Shown here one piece after another: positions 24,006-32,681 of a DNA stretch of 64,000 nt. The notes beneath the pieces were generated by a model. The model made no database searches, was not told the origin of the DNA, and saw only the letters and a list, made by a program, of their open reading frames with translations. A program made the position numbers and the translations under genes. The DNA is taken from NCBI RefSeq assembly GCF_001905795.1, contig NZ_LIXJ01000011.1, positions 62,001-126,000 of the forward strand. The letters run 5' to 3'. This stretch comes from Streptomyces sp. CB01580 (GTDB lineage Bacteria > Actinomycetota > Actinomycetes > Streptomycetales > Streptomycetaceae). The stretch's first letter is position 1. Each line of letters begins with the position of its first letter.

Positions 24006-25922
24006 GTGACCCCCGAACCGCGCCCCGCCGACGAGCTCACCGAGAGCCCGCAGTCGCTCATCGAGCCGGGTACCGCCTCCCAGGACGCCACCCCGCAGCA
24101 GCCCGTCCCGGCCTGGCGCCCGAACACGCCGGCCGTGGCCACCCCCGACACCGTCGTCCACCGGCAGCTCGCCACCGGCCTGCTCCACTCCACCGACGCC
24201 CCGCTCACCGTCCACCTCACCGGGCTCGGCTGCGACCGGCTGGACACCACCGTCACCCCGGTCGGCGACAACGTGGTCCTGATCGAGGTCACGACGTCGG
24301 CCGCGGCCACCGTCCGCGCCGAATGGCGGGTCCCCTGCATCGCGGCCACCGCCTACTGGACCCCGGACACCAACGCCTCCCGCTGGCTGCTGCCGTCCTG
24401 GATCGCCCCCCGGACCGTCTCGCTCGCCCTGGGCGCCCCCGTCGCCAGTCTGATCGGCGCCGACGACCGCGCTCTGTGCACCGCAGCCGCCGGCGAGACC
24501 TCCGCACCCGTACGCGTCGGCGCCGGCGTAGTGGAGGAGAGCGGCGAGTTCGCCTTTGCCGTCGAACAGGACCTCACTCCGGACGGGCCGCCACTGCGGC
24601 TGCGGATCGACCTCAGCGGCCGCCACTTCGCCGCCACCCTGCAGGCCGTCACCGCCTGGTGGGCCGAGGGCCTGCACCACCCCGGCACCGCCCCCGCCGC
24701 CCGGATGCCCGCCTACTCCACCTGGTACAGCCTCCACCAGAACGTCGACACCGCCGCCGTCGAACGCCAGGCCGCCCTCGCCGCGACCGTCGGCTGCGAG
24801 AGCATCATCGTCGACGACGGCTGGCAGACCACCGACCGCGCCCGCGGCTACGGCCACTGCGGCGACTGGGAGCCCAACCCGGCGGCCTTCCCCGACCCCG
24901 CGGCCCACGTCGCCGAGGTCCACCGGCTCGGCCTCGCCTACCTCCTGTGGTACGCACTGCCGTTCATCGGCCGGCACAACGACGCCTGGGACCGCTTCAA
25001 GGACCTGATCCTGCGGGAGGAGCCCCACCTGGAAGCGGCCGTGCTCGACCCCCGCCACCCCGAGGTCCGCGCCTACCTGGTCGAGAAGGTCTCCCGTGCC
25101 GTCGAGCAGTGGGACATGGACGGTCTGAAGCTCGACTTCATCGACCGCTTCGCCGTCACCGACCCCCCGCCCGCCCCGGCCGGCGCCGACCACACCGACG
25201 TCCACGAGGGCGTACTCCAACTGCTCGCCGATCTCGACGCCCGCCTGCGCCGCACCCGGCCGGACATAATCGTCGAGCACCGCCAGCCGTACGTCAGCCC
25301 CGGGCTGTGGCCGTACGCCACCATGATCCGCGCCACCGACTGCCCGCTCAGCCCCGCCGAGAACCGCCAGCGCACCGTCGACTGCCGACTCACCGCGGGC
25401 CCGCTCGCCGTCCACGCCGACATGATCATGTGGAACTCCGCCGAGACGCCCGAGGCCATCGCCGTCCACCTCGTCAACGCCCTGTTCTCGGTGCCGCAGA
25501 TCTCCGTCGACCTCGCCGCCCAGAGCCCCGACCAGCTCGCCACCCTGCGCTTCTGGCTCGGCGTCTTCCGCCAGTACGCCGACGTCCTCCAACTCGGTGT
25601 CCTGGAACCCACGCGACCGGACCTCGGCTACCCCCTGGTCCGCGCCCACGACCACCACACCACGGTGGTCGCACGCTACGCGCCGCTGCCCGTCGCCCTC
25701 CCCGACCGGCACGCCGCGGACGGCCCGCAGACCCTGCTCGTCGCCAACGCGGACGGCGACCCTGCGGTGCTCCTGACCGCCACCCGACCGGAACAGGCCC
25801 TCGCACGCGTCCAGGACTGCCGTGGTGAGATCCTGTCCGAGACCGTGCTCGACCTCGTCGCCGGGGCGAACCCGGTGACCGTGCCGACCGGTGGCCTGCT
25901 CACCCTGATCCGCGAGCACTGA
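24006..25922 (+). CDS. GH36-type alpha-galactosidase
   Basis: A 638-residue cytosolic glycoside hydrolase of clan GH-D with no signal peptide. It has an N-terminal beta-sandwich (~1-230) and a (beta/alpha)8 barrel with IIVDDGWQ. The nucleophile Asp377 lies in MDGLKLDFID and the acid/base Asp445 in IRATDCP. A C-terminal beta domain ends in GGLLTLIREH. GH36 enzymes remove terminal alpha-galactosyl residues from melibiose- or raffinose-type sugars. Some relatives act on alpha-GalNAc or transfer sugar, so the exact substrate is open. GTG 24006 was chosen for the AAGGAG site just before it. It is the last structural gene of the operon and is followed by a terminator and the LacI gene. Confidence 0.8.
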   Translation: MTPEPRPADELTESPQSLIEPGTASQDATPQQPVPAWRPNTPAVATPDTVVHRQLATGLLHSTDAPLTVHLTGLGCDRLDTTVTPVGDNVVLIEVTTSAAATVRAEWRVPCIAATAYWTPDTNASRWLLPSWIAPRTVSLALGAPVASLIGADDRALCTAAAGETSAPVRVGAGVVEESGEFAFAVEQDLTPDGPPLRLRIDLSGRHFAATLQAVTAWWAEGLHHPGTAPAARMPAYSTWYSLHQNVDTAAVERQAALAATVGCESIIVDDGWQTTDRARGYGHCGDWEPNPAAFPDPAAHVAEVHRLGLAYLLWYALPFIGRHNDAWDRFKDLILREEPHLEAAVLDPRHPEVRAYLVEKVSRAVEQWDMDGLKLDFIDRFAVTDPPPAPAGADHTDVHEGVLQLLADLDARLRRTRPDIIVEHRQPYVSPGLWPYATMIRATDCPLSPAENRQRTVDCRLTAGPLAVHADMIMWNSAETPEAIAVHLVNALFSVPQISVDLAAQSPDQLATLRFWLGVFRQYADVLQLGVLEPTRPDLGYPLVRAHDHHTTVVARYAPLPVALPDRHAADGPQTLLVANADGDPAVLLTATRPEQALARVQDCRGEILSETVLDLVAGANPVTVPTGGLLTLIREH

Positions 25923-25927
25923 CAACC

Positions 25928-25963
25928 GCGGGCTGGGGGAGCCACCCGTCGCCCCCAGCCCGC
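25928..25963 (+). terminator. Terminator between the GH36 gene and the LacI gene
   Basis: A perfect 12-bp inverted repeat (GCGGGCTGGGGG at 25928-25939 with 25952-25963) lies 5 nt after the GH36 stop and 16 nt before the LacI ATG. It may lower but not abolish read-through into the regulator gene. Confidence 0.75.
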
Positions 25964-25979
25964 CGACCACAGAGGAACG

Positions 25980-27008
25980 ATGACCGCTCGACAGGTGACC
26001 ATCGAGGACGTCGCACACGCGGCCGGAGTCTCCCGCCAGACCGTCTCGAACGCCCTCAACGCACCTCACCGGCTGCGCGCCACCACCCTTGCCCGGGTCA
26101 CCGCCGCCATCGACGAACTCGGTTACCAGCCCGACCAGTCCGCCCGCAGCCTTCGCACCGGCACCCGCAAGGTCATCGGCTATCCCGCCCCCGCCGACAA
26201 CCCCGCCGACCCCAACCCTCTGATGGGCGGCTTCCTCCAGGCCCTGGTGACCGCCGCCGACGCGGTCGGCCACCGCATCCTGGTGTTCCGTTCCGACCCC
26301 CAGCAGGGCGCCGGAGCGGTCGCCAGGTCCTTCAACGGACTGATCGCGGCCCGCCAGGTCGACGGGTTCGTCCTCTCCGACGTCGTCCACGACGACCCCC
26401 GCGTCGACGCGCTCACCGAGGCCGGTTTCCCGTTCGTTGCCTTCGGCCGCACCGCCCCCGGCCGCCCGCAGAACTGGGTGGACATCGACTCCACCGCCGC
26501 CACCGCCGCCCTGGTCGGACTCCTGCTCGACCAGGGCCACCGCCGGATCTGCTACCTCAACTCCGCCGCGTCCCTGCCCTGGCTCGCCGACCGCAGAGCC
26601 GGCTTCCTGCAAGCCGCGGCCGCCGCCCCCGACGGCGCCTTCGAGGTCGGCGTCCCCGACGACAACCCGGCCGCGCTGTCCCACGCCGTCCAGCGCCTGC
26701 TCACCGGCCCCGACCGCCCGACCGCCCTGGTATGCGCAAGCGACTGGCTCGCCCTGACCGCCTACCAGGCCATCCGCGCCGCAAACCTCACCGTCGGCGA
26801 CGACGTCGCCGTCACCGGTTTCAACGACATCCCGCTCTGCACGCTGCTCCAGCCCGCCCTCACCAGCGCGCGCCTGCCCCTGGCCGCCATCGCCCACGCC
26901 CTCGTCGACCGGCTGATCACCGCCGTCGAGGATCCCGCCGCCGCCCCGGCGAGCGGGCTGCTGCTCCCTGCGGAGCCGGTCGTGCGCGACAGCACACCGG
27001 GACGGTAG
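25980..27008 (+). CDS. LacI/GalR-family repressor of the alpha-galactoside operon
   Basis: 342 residues. The N-terminal helix-turn-helix and hinge read VTIEDVAHAAGVSRQTVSNAL and YQPDQSARSLRTGTRKVIGY. The rest is a periplasmic-binding-protein-like sugar sensor (VDGFVLSDVVHDDPRVDALT; GRPQNWVDIDSTAATAALVG; TALVCASDWLALTAYQAIRA; VTGFNDIPL). A GAGGAAC ribosome site precedes ATG 25980. Its position after the GH36 gene and the TTTGAACGATCAAA operator at 19707 suggest it controls the operon, with an alpha-galactoside or galactose as inducer (inference). Confidence 0.85.
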   Translation: MTARQVTIEDVAHAAGVSRQTVSNALNAPHRLRATTLARVTAAIDELGYQPDQSARSLRTGTRKVIGYPAPADNPADPNPLMGGFLQALVTAADAVGHRILVFRSDPQQGAGAVARSFNGLIAARQVDGFVLSDVVHDDPRVDALTEAGFPFVAFGRTAPGRPQNWVDIDSTAATAALVGLLLDQGHRRICYLNSAASLPWLADRRAGFLQAAAAAPDGAFEVGVPDDNPAALSHAVQRLLTGPDRPTALVCASDWLALTAYQAIRAANLTVGDDVAVTGFNDIPLCTLLQPALTSARLPLAAIAHALVDRLITAVEDPAAAPASGLLLPAEPVVRDSTPGR

Positions 27009-27556
27009 CGGCGGCCGTCGGCCGTCACACGGGCTCGGCGGCCGTGTCCCATGTGCCGTGGCTGAGTGGCATTTCCCGTCTTCCATTCCGCCCGGATCGC
27101 CATGGGCGAAGGTGCGACGGAGATGCACACGCCCCTGGCATACCCCGGTTGCTACCTGTCCCTCGTTCACGCTGCTGCCCGATCGAGCCCGGTGACGCCG
27201 ACTGGGGCCCGTACGTCCCCGTACATCGCGACGCGGCGACGGGCATCGTCCTGGCGGAGGCCCGGGTCACCATCCCGTGCCGCCAGCCGTCCCTGGTCGC
27301 GTCCGATGTCAGCGGGAGAGCGGCACCCCGGTGATGGTCGGTCCGTGTGTGTCGAGGACGTGCGGCCGAGCGGGAGTCTGCCCGGAACAAGGCCCGGATC
27401 GAGAGCGGCGAAACGTATCGGGGTCAGAGGTCCTCGGACCGGCGGTGCGGGGCCTCGCTGCCCGGCACCCGCCTTGGCCGATCGGTGCGAAGCAGCGTGC
27501 GTCGCGTGTCGAACGGGTGTCTCTCCTGCGGGCGCCGAGATCGGCCCGCCACAGTG
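27009..27556. other. Gene-poor stretch left of the Tn3-family element
   Basis: No gene is supported. A weak hairpin (ACACGG at 27027-27032 with CCGTGT at 27042-27047) could end the LacI transcript. A plus-strand segment around 27180-27330 (GPYVPVHRDAATGIVLAEAR) has coding-like composition but no start, no stop context and no family I recognise, so it may be a gene fossil. Confidence 0.4.
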
Positions 27557-27561
27557 TGAAT
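27557..27561 (+). repeat. 5-bp target-site duplication TGAAT (left copy)
   Basis: TGAAT directly abuts the GGGG end of the left inverted repeat and recurs directly after the CCCC end of the right repeat at 33620-33624. A 5-bp duplication is standard for Tn3-family transposition and shows that the element is bounded precisely. Confidence 0.9.
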
Positions 27562-27616
27562 GGGGTATCGCCGAGATACGGGTCAAAGGGGCAATGAGTT
27601 GATCTTGAAGCCCTGA
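27562..27616 (+). repeat. Left terminal inverted repeat of the transposon
   Basis: Begins GGGGTATCGCCGAGATACGG and is identical over 55 bp to the reverse complement of 33565-33619. The outer ~38 bp corresponds to the usual Tn3-family repeat; the extra identity is unusual. Confidence 0.93.
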
Positions 27617-27693
27617 GCGCCTCGATCCCGTCACCCGTTCGGCTCAGCGTCGTTGGTCGTGATGTTGTTGTCGTCTGGGCCCGGAGCGGGATT

Positions 27694-30600
27694 GTGACCT
27701 CGATCGAGCGGACCGCGTACCCGCGGTTCAAGCGGCTGATCACCGCGCACGAACTGCATCTGTTCTTCTCGCCGACTCGCGATGAGCTTCAGTGGGCGGC
27801 GGACGCCACGGATGGTGACGAGCATCTGCTGGCCCTGCTGCTGATGCTGAAGTCCTACCAGCGCATGGGCTGCTTCCCCGCGCTGGAGGACGTGCCGGAG
27901 CAGGTGGTGGAGTTCGTACGGCGCCAGGTGGAGCTGCCGGAGGGCACTCTGCCGCTGTATCGGGCGGAGCGCACGGCCAAGCACCACCGGGGTCTGGTCC
28001 GCAAGAGGGCCGGCGTGAAGTACGACCAGGGCGAGGCCCGGCGGATTGTCGAGCGGTCGATCCGCAAGGAGGCTGCGGCGAAGAACCGGCCCGCGGATCT
28101 CATCAACATTGCGCTGGAGAAGGTCGTGGAGGCCGGGCTGGAACTGCCCGGGTTCTCCACCTTCGACAAGATGGCCTCGAAGATCCGCACCGAGGTGAAC
28201 GCCTCGATCCGCGCGGGTATCCATGACCGCATGAGCACCGTTCAGCGGGCCGGACTGCTGCGGCTGTTGGAGGAACGCGACTCGGATGGCACGACGCTGT
28301 TCAACCGGTTGAAGAAGCCCGCCAAGGGGCCGACCTGGTCACACTTCAAGAACCTGGCCAAGCGCCTGGACTGGCTGGATGAGCTCGGCGACACGTTGGT
28401 GTGGATGGAGTCGGTGGCCACGGGGAAGATCACCGACTTTGCCGGGGAGGCGGATGCGGCGGACGCCTCGGAACTGCGGGACTACGCCCCCATCAAGCAG
28501 ATCGCGCTGATCGCGTGCCTGGCGCACAAGGCGAGGATGCGGGTCCGCGACGACCTGGCGACGATGTTCACCAAGCGCGTGGCCACGAAGACCAAGAGGG
28601 CCAAGGAGGAGCTGGAGGCGATCCGGCTCGCCGAGCGGGAGATCGTCGAGGCCCTGATCGGGAACTACCGCACGGTGCTCAAGAACATCGACGACGGTGG
28701 CCCCGCCCACCAGGCGGTTCAGAAGGCCGCGGCCATGACCGCCGAGGCCCGCCACGCCCTGGACGGCCTGGACGACGAGGCGCCGGTGGACGAGGTCGCC
28801 CAGCGGCTGGGCGGCAAGGTCTCTCCGGCGGTCCTGGCGATGGCCAAGGCCCTGCTGGTGCAGGCCGGCGGGCTCGGCGCCGTGACGAAGGCGGTGGAGG
28901 AGCTCGGCGGGTTCGACCAGCAGTACGAGCAGATCGAGAAGGTCTCCGCCCACCATGGCAACTTCTGGGAGGTGCTGCTGTACGGGCAGATCGGCCGGGA
29001 CCGCGCGGTGATGTTCGACCTGGCCGAGAAGCTGGAGTTCACTGAGACGTCCGAGGACCGGCGGGTCTTGGACGCGCTCGCGCACGCGATGCGGCACCGA
29101 CACACCCGTGGCGAGTACATCACCGCCTTCGACGAGGAGGGCAAGGAGGTGGACATCTCCTTCGCCACGCAGAACTGGCGCAAGGCCGTGGTCGACAAGA
29201 CCCGTACGGGGCAGTTCGTGCGCAAGCACTTCGAGGCGATGGTCTTCACCGCGCTCGCCGAGGAACTGCGTACCGGCGATGTCGCGGTGGTCGGCTCGGA
29301 GGAGTACGCGGACTGGTCCAAGCAGTTGCTGGACTGGGAGGTCGTGCAGGAGAAGCTGGGCACCTATCTGGTCGAGGTCGGCCTGTGCGAGGAGGGCGAG
29401 ACCGACGGATTCGACGCGGTCTGTTTCCGCCGGCAGCTTCAGGACAAGCTCGCCGCGGCCGCCGCGGCGGCGGATGCCGGGTACCCGGACAACGAGGGCC
29501 TGATCATCGACCCCGAGACCGGCATCCCGTCGCTGAAGCCGCACCGCTCGGAGGGACAGCGGCCCTCGGCGAAGCGCCTGGAGCAGGAGATCAAGGCCAG
29601 GATGCCGGAGCGCTCGCTCATGGGGATCGTGGCGAGGACCGCGTACTGGGTGGACTGGTGGCAGCGCTTCGGCCCCGCCTCCGGCAACGAGCCGAAGCTG
29701 GACGATCCCTTCGGCCGCTACGTCATCACGACGTTCGTGAAGGGCACCAACATGGGCCCGTACGAGGCCGCCCGCCACATCCCCGGCGTGAGCGGGCACG
29801 AGCTGGCCTATGTGGCGAACCGGCACTTCTCGATCGTGCTGCTGAACGAGGCGATCGCCGACCTGGTCAACGCGCACGCCCGCCTGGACATCTCCCAGGC
29901 GTGGGGCGACGGCACCACCGTGGCGGCCGACGGCACCCACATGGACACCTACCTCGACAATCTGCTCGCCGAGACGTCGGTGCGGTACGGCAAGCCGGGC
30001 GGGATCGCCTACCACCACATCTCCGACACCTACGTCGCGCTGTTCACGCACTTCATCCCGTGCGGGGTGTGGGAGGCCGTCTACATCATCGAGGGCCTGC
30101 TGAAGAACTCCTCCGAGGTCAAGCCGACCACCGTGCATGCGGACACCCAGGGCCAGTCCCAGCCGGTGTTCGCGCTCGCGCACCTGTTGGGCTTCGATCT
30201 CATGCCCAGGATCAGGAATTGGAAGGGCCTGACCTTCTACCGGCCCAGCAAGACCACCGAGTACGTGCACATCGACGCACTGTTCGGCGAACTGGGGAAG
30301 AACGTCATCGACTGGGACCTGATCGAGTCCCAGTTCCGCCACCTGATGAAGGTCGCGGTCTCCGTACGCGAGGGCACGATCTCTTCGTCCACGCTCCTCA
30401 AGCGGCTGCGCTCGGGATCCAAGAAGAACGCCACCTACGCCGCCTTCCGCGAAGTCGGCCGCGTGATCCGCACCGTCCAGCTGCTGCGCTACCTCTCCGA
30501 TCCGGCGCTTCGCCGGCGGGTCACAGCGGCGACGAACAAGACCGAAGCATTCAACGGCTTCTCACAGTGGATCGGCTTCGGCAACCGCGGCGTCATCGCG

Positions 30601-30909
30601 GACAACGACCCCGTCGAGCAGGAGAAGGCGATGAAGTTCAACGCGCTGCTCACGAACGCGGTCATCTTCCACAACGCCCTGGACATCGCCGAGATCGTGC
30701 GGCAACTGCTGGAAGAGGGCTGGACGATCGAGCCGGAGGACCTGGCCCACATCTCGCCGTACCTGACCGAGCACATCAACCGGTTCGGCGAGTACAGCAC
30801 ACACGAAGTCGGCATCCAGCCCGAGGCGTACGACCCGAAGCTGGACGTCGACTTCACCCAGCTCCGCGACGAGAACGTGACTGCCGAAGGCTTTGGCCGG
30901 GCGGCCTGA
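27694..30909 (+). CDS. tnpA: Tn3-family transposase
   Basis: A 1,071-residue TnpA, full length for the long subgroup with the N-terminal DUF4158-like DNA-binding region (FKRLITAHELHLFFSPTRDE and following). The C-terminal RNase-H-like catalytic domain carries the DDE triad at Asp746 (VAADGTHMD), Asp817 (VHADTQGQSQ) and Glu951 (NKTEAFNGF). The spacings of 71 and 134 residues are in line with other Tn3-family enzymes. It binds the 38-bp-type ends and catalyses replicative transposition. GTG 27694 is 77 nt inside the left repeat. Codon use is GC-rich like its surroundings, so the element is adapted to actinomycete hosts. No frameshift is visible. Confidence 0.93.
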   Translation: MTSIERTAYPRFKRLITAHELHLFFSPTRDELQWAADATDGDEHLLALLLMLKSYQRMGCFPALEDVPEQVVEFVRRQVELPEGTLPLYRAERTAKHHRGLVRKRAGVKYDQGEARRIVERSIRKEAAAKNRPADLINIALEKVVEAGLELPGFSTFDKMASKIRTEVNASIRAGIHDRMSTVQRAGLLRLLEERDSDGTTLFNRLKKPAKGPTWSHFKNLAKRLDWLDELGDTLVWMESVATGKITDFAGEADAADASELRDYAPIKQIALIACLAHKARMRVRDDLATMFTKRVATKTKRAKEELEAIRLAEREIVEALIGNYRTVLKNIDDGGPAHQAVQKAAAMTAEARHALDGLDDEAPVDEVAQRLGGKVSPAVLAMAKALLVQAGGLGAVTKAVEELGGFDQQYEQIEKVSAHHGNFWEVLLYGQIGRDRAVMFDLAEKLEFTETSEDRRVLDALAHAMRHRHTRGEYITAFDEEGKEVDISFATQNWRKAVVDKTRTGQFVRKHFEAMVFTALAEELRTGDVAVVGSEEYADWSKQLLDWEVVQEKLGTYLVEVGLCEEGETDGFDAVCFRRQLQDKLAAAAAAADAGYPDNEGLIIDPETGIPSLKPHRSEGQRPSAKRLEQEIKARMPERSLMGIVARTAYWVDWWQRFGPASGNEPKLDDPFGRYVITTFVKGTNMGPYEAARHIPGVSGHELAYVANRHFSIVLLNEAIADLVNAHARLDISQAWGDGTTVAADGTHMDTYLDNLLAETSVRYGKPGGIAYHHISDTYVALFTHFIPCGVWEAVYIIEGLLKNSSEVKPTTVHADTQGQSQPVFALAHLLGFDLMPRIRNWKGLTFYRPSKTTEYVHIDALFGELGKNVIDWDLIESQFRHLMKVAVSVREGTISSSTLLKRLRSGSKKNATYAAFREVGRVIRTVQLLRYLSDPALRRRVTAATNKTEAFNGFSQWIGFGNRGVIADNDPVEQEKAMKFNALLTNAVIFHNALDIAEIVRQLLEEGWTIEPEDLAHISPYLTEHINRFGEYSTHEVGIQPEAYDPKLDVDFTQLRDENVTAEGFGRAA

Positions 30910-30911
30910 GC

Positions 30912-31136
30912 TCAGCGTCGGCGGAGGGCGATCGCCACGCCGAGTGTGGTGGCCAGCGCCGAGGCCATCCCGCCCACGGCTCCGATCGGACCGGCCAGCG
31001 AGGGGTGGACCATACAGAGGTAGAGCGTGGCGCCCAGGACCAGGACGACGACGATTCCCAGCACCAGGAGCAGCACGGGGTCCGTGCCCGAGGGCTGCGG
31101 GGCCGAAGGCGGGGGCTGGTTGGTGGTGGCGGACAT
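30912..31136 (-). CDS. Small two-helix membrane protein carried by the transposon
   Basis: 74 residues with a Pro/Gln-rich start (MSATTNQPPPSAPQPSG) and two hydrophobic segments: DPVLLLVLGIVVVLVLGATL at ~19-38 and a Gly/Ala-rich one, PIGAVGGMASALATTLGVAI, before the basic end ALRRR. A GGAGG ribosome site sits 8-10 nt before the ATG at 31136, which fixes the start. It is convergent with tnpA (2-nt gap). I do not recognise a family; the size and topology resemble small holin-like or toxin-like membrane proteins, but nothing in the sequence proves that. Confidence 0.65.
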   Translation of the reverse strand: MSATTNQPPPSAPQPSGTDPVLLLVLGIVVVLVLGATLYLCMVHPSLAGPIGAVGGMASALATTLGVAIALRRR

Positions 31137-31249
31137 GGGAGATTTCCTCCTTTGGGCGGGCCTGTGGACTGTCCGCAGGCGGAAGATGGGGCATAACCCC
31201 TTGCGTGCTGGGGTGCTAGATGGACGGCAGAGCGCGAGGCACGGTCGGC

Positions 31250-32053
31250 TCATCGCCCAGCAGATGCCGTCTTCTTCCGGGGCCTGCGCGGCTGCATGAT
31301 GGCGGTGCGCTTGTACTGGTGGGTCTTGGTGAAGCCGAGCGGGGCAAGGGGGGCCTTGATGTAGTGCTCGCGTCGCTCGACAAGCCCGAGGGCGATCAGC
31401 TTCTTCAGCCCGCGCTCATGGGTGTCGGCGGACCAGCCGTACCACTCAGGGGCCTTCTCTGCAGGGAAGGCCGACCAGTTCTTCTCGCGGGCGACGACCA
31501 GGAACAGGGCCAGGCTGGGCAAGTCCAGACTCTCGTCACGGCCCGTCGTCCAGAACGCGGCCGGGATCTGGAGATAGCGGTTCTCCTCGGTCTTGCCGTC
31601 GGGGCGGTCGTACGGCCTCCCACTGCCGTCCTCGCGCATAAGGGTGACCGTGATCATGGTCCCGCTGCGGCAGCAGTCGATCAGCTTGCGCTCACGCAGC
31701 CGGAGCAGGGCCCGCCAGGCACCCGTGCGGGCTGACTGGTCATCCGCAGTCATGTGAATGTCCATCAGCCGCGCCCACACCGCGCTGTCGTGCGTGGTCG
31801 ACCAGCCGTTTTCCCCGTTACTGCACGCAGCCACGATGAGCAGGTAAGCCTTGAGGCCCCGCAGGTCCCTCCCGGTCACGAAGTCCTTCAGGGGCCCGTG
31901 CCGACTGTCGCCCCCTGCGTTCGCCTGCACGAAAATCTTGCGCAGTGGCACGTTGGCCCGAACCGAGCGGGTAAGGACCGCCGTACGCGTGTCCCGTCCG
32001 GTTGCGGTGGCTTCCTGCTGCATGTCCCGCTCGGCGGGCATCGTCGTCTTCAT
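31250..32053 (-). CDS. Passenger protein with two winged-helix-like halves (Rep-like or regulator)
   Basis: 267 residues with no named family that I can assign. Two parts look like repeated winged-helix units. The first (~65-140) has DLRGLKAYLLIVAACSNGEN and WRALLRLRERKLIDCC. The second (~180-240) has LDLPSLALFLVVAREKNWSA and ERGLKKLIALGLVERRE. In each, a helix-rich start is followed by a recognition-like helix and a short wing. This tandem arrangement is seen in plasmid replication initiators and some regulators. The C-terminus is very basic (QPRRPRKKTASAGR). It reads away from tnpR, and an inverted repeat lies just upstream of its start at 32053. Confidence 0.65.
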   Translation of the reverse strand: MKTTMPAERDMQQEATATGRDTRTAVLTRSVRANVPLRKIFVQANAGGDSRHGPLKDFVTGRDLRGLKAYLLIVAACSNGENGWSTTHDSAVWARLMDIHMTADDQSARTGAWRALLRLRERKLIDCCRSGTMITVTLMREDGSGRPYDRPDGKTEENRYLQIPAAFWTTGRDESLDLPSLALFLVVAREKNWSAFPAEKAPEWYGWSADTHERGLKKLIALGLVERREHYIKAPLAPLGFTKTHQYKRTAIMQPRRPRKKTASAGR

Positions 32054-32117
32054 GCCTCAGACGCTAGCCACCCTGACGTCGCAGCATCAAACGGTTCAGC
32101 CGTCTGAGGGGTGCTGC
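32054..32117. promoter_or_regulatory. Inverted repeats upstream of the Rep-like gene
   Basis: CCTCAGACG at 32055-32063 faces its complement CGTCTGAGG at 32101-32109. GCAGCA at 32081-32086 faces TGCTGC at 32112-32117, with ACGG/CCGT (32091-32094, 32100-32103) between. These nested repeats lie exactly at the start of the minus-strand gene, so they may be an operator used by that DNA-binding protein or part of the recombination site. Confidence 0.4.
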
Positions 32118-32619
32118 ACCAGCTAATGATCATGGACGTGCCAGCGGTGCTTGTGATGACTCAATGAAAGCTCCAAGTGACAGATCCAGGATGAGAGTTC
32201 CGTGACAAGTCAACATGGGATAACCGGTAAAACATGTCTCAGCGCCGCACCCCGAATGCGCCATCGCGACCGTTGCCGCACGATGGCGGGCGTGACCGAC
32301 CAGTTCGCTGCCTGGCACGCCGAACCAGGTTCCCATTCCCCGGACCGGGCCGCAGTTGTCCGCAACACGAGCCCGTAGACGGCCCGCTGAGCCCCCTTCG
32401 GGAGCAGCCCGGCAGCGGGAGGCGGACTCGCGCGCGGAGGCGCTCAGCGGTGCCGACAACCTCGCGGCGGCCCAGGATTGGGGGAACGAACTCCAGATCG
32501 GCGACAGCTCGGGCGTGATCACCCTTAGTGAAGGCTGTCGCGCTCCGTGCTCGCAGAAATGAGTAGTTCTGAGAGACCAGAGACTCCCACCGGACCGTGT
32601 CCGGTCTATCCCTGATCTT
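32118..32619. other. Gene-free spacer inside the transposon
   Basis: About 500 bases between the two divergently transcribed passenger and resolvase regions hold no ORF with a credible start or family. In Tn3 elements this is where the resolution site usually lies. Long frames on the minus strand here run antisense into tnpR and have the Arg/Gly/Ala-rich composition of GC-shadow frames. Confidence 0.5.
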
Positions 32620-32681
32620 CGTTCTCGCAACCTCTCGCAAAACAGCTTTCGCACAAAGCCGCTCGCGATAGGTTCTGCGAC
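32620..32681. promoter_or_regulatory. Candidate resolution (res) site and tnpR promoter region
   Basis: Directly before tnpR, CTCGCAA occurs twice 4 nt apart (from 32624), followed by TTCGCAC, CTCGCGA and TCTGCGA variants at roughly regular spacing up to the ATG. Clustered, partly inverted short repeats next to a serine-resolvase gene are what a res site looks like. Subsite boundaries cannot be fixed by eye. Confidence 0.35.

Noticed and set aside
23886..27170. 1,094-codon minus-strand frame opposite the GH36 and LacI genes
   Set aside because: Plus-strand genes have clear catalytic motifs; the minus frame is Gly/Val-rich shadow.
28339..30342. Long minus-strand frame inside tnpA
   Set aside because: Antisense to the DDE transposase; no start context or motif.
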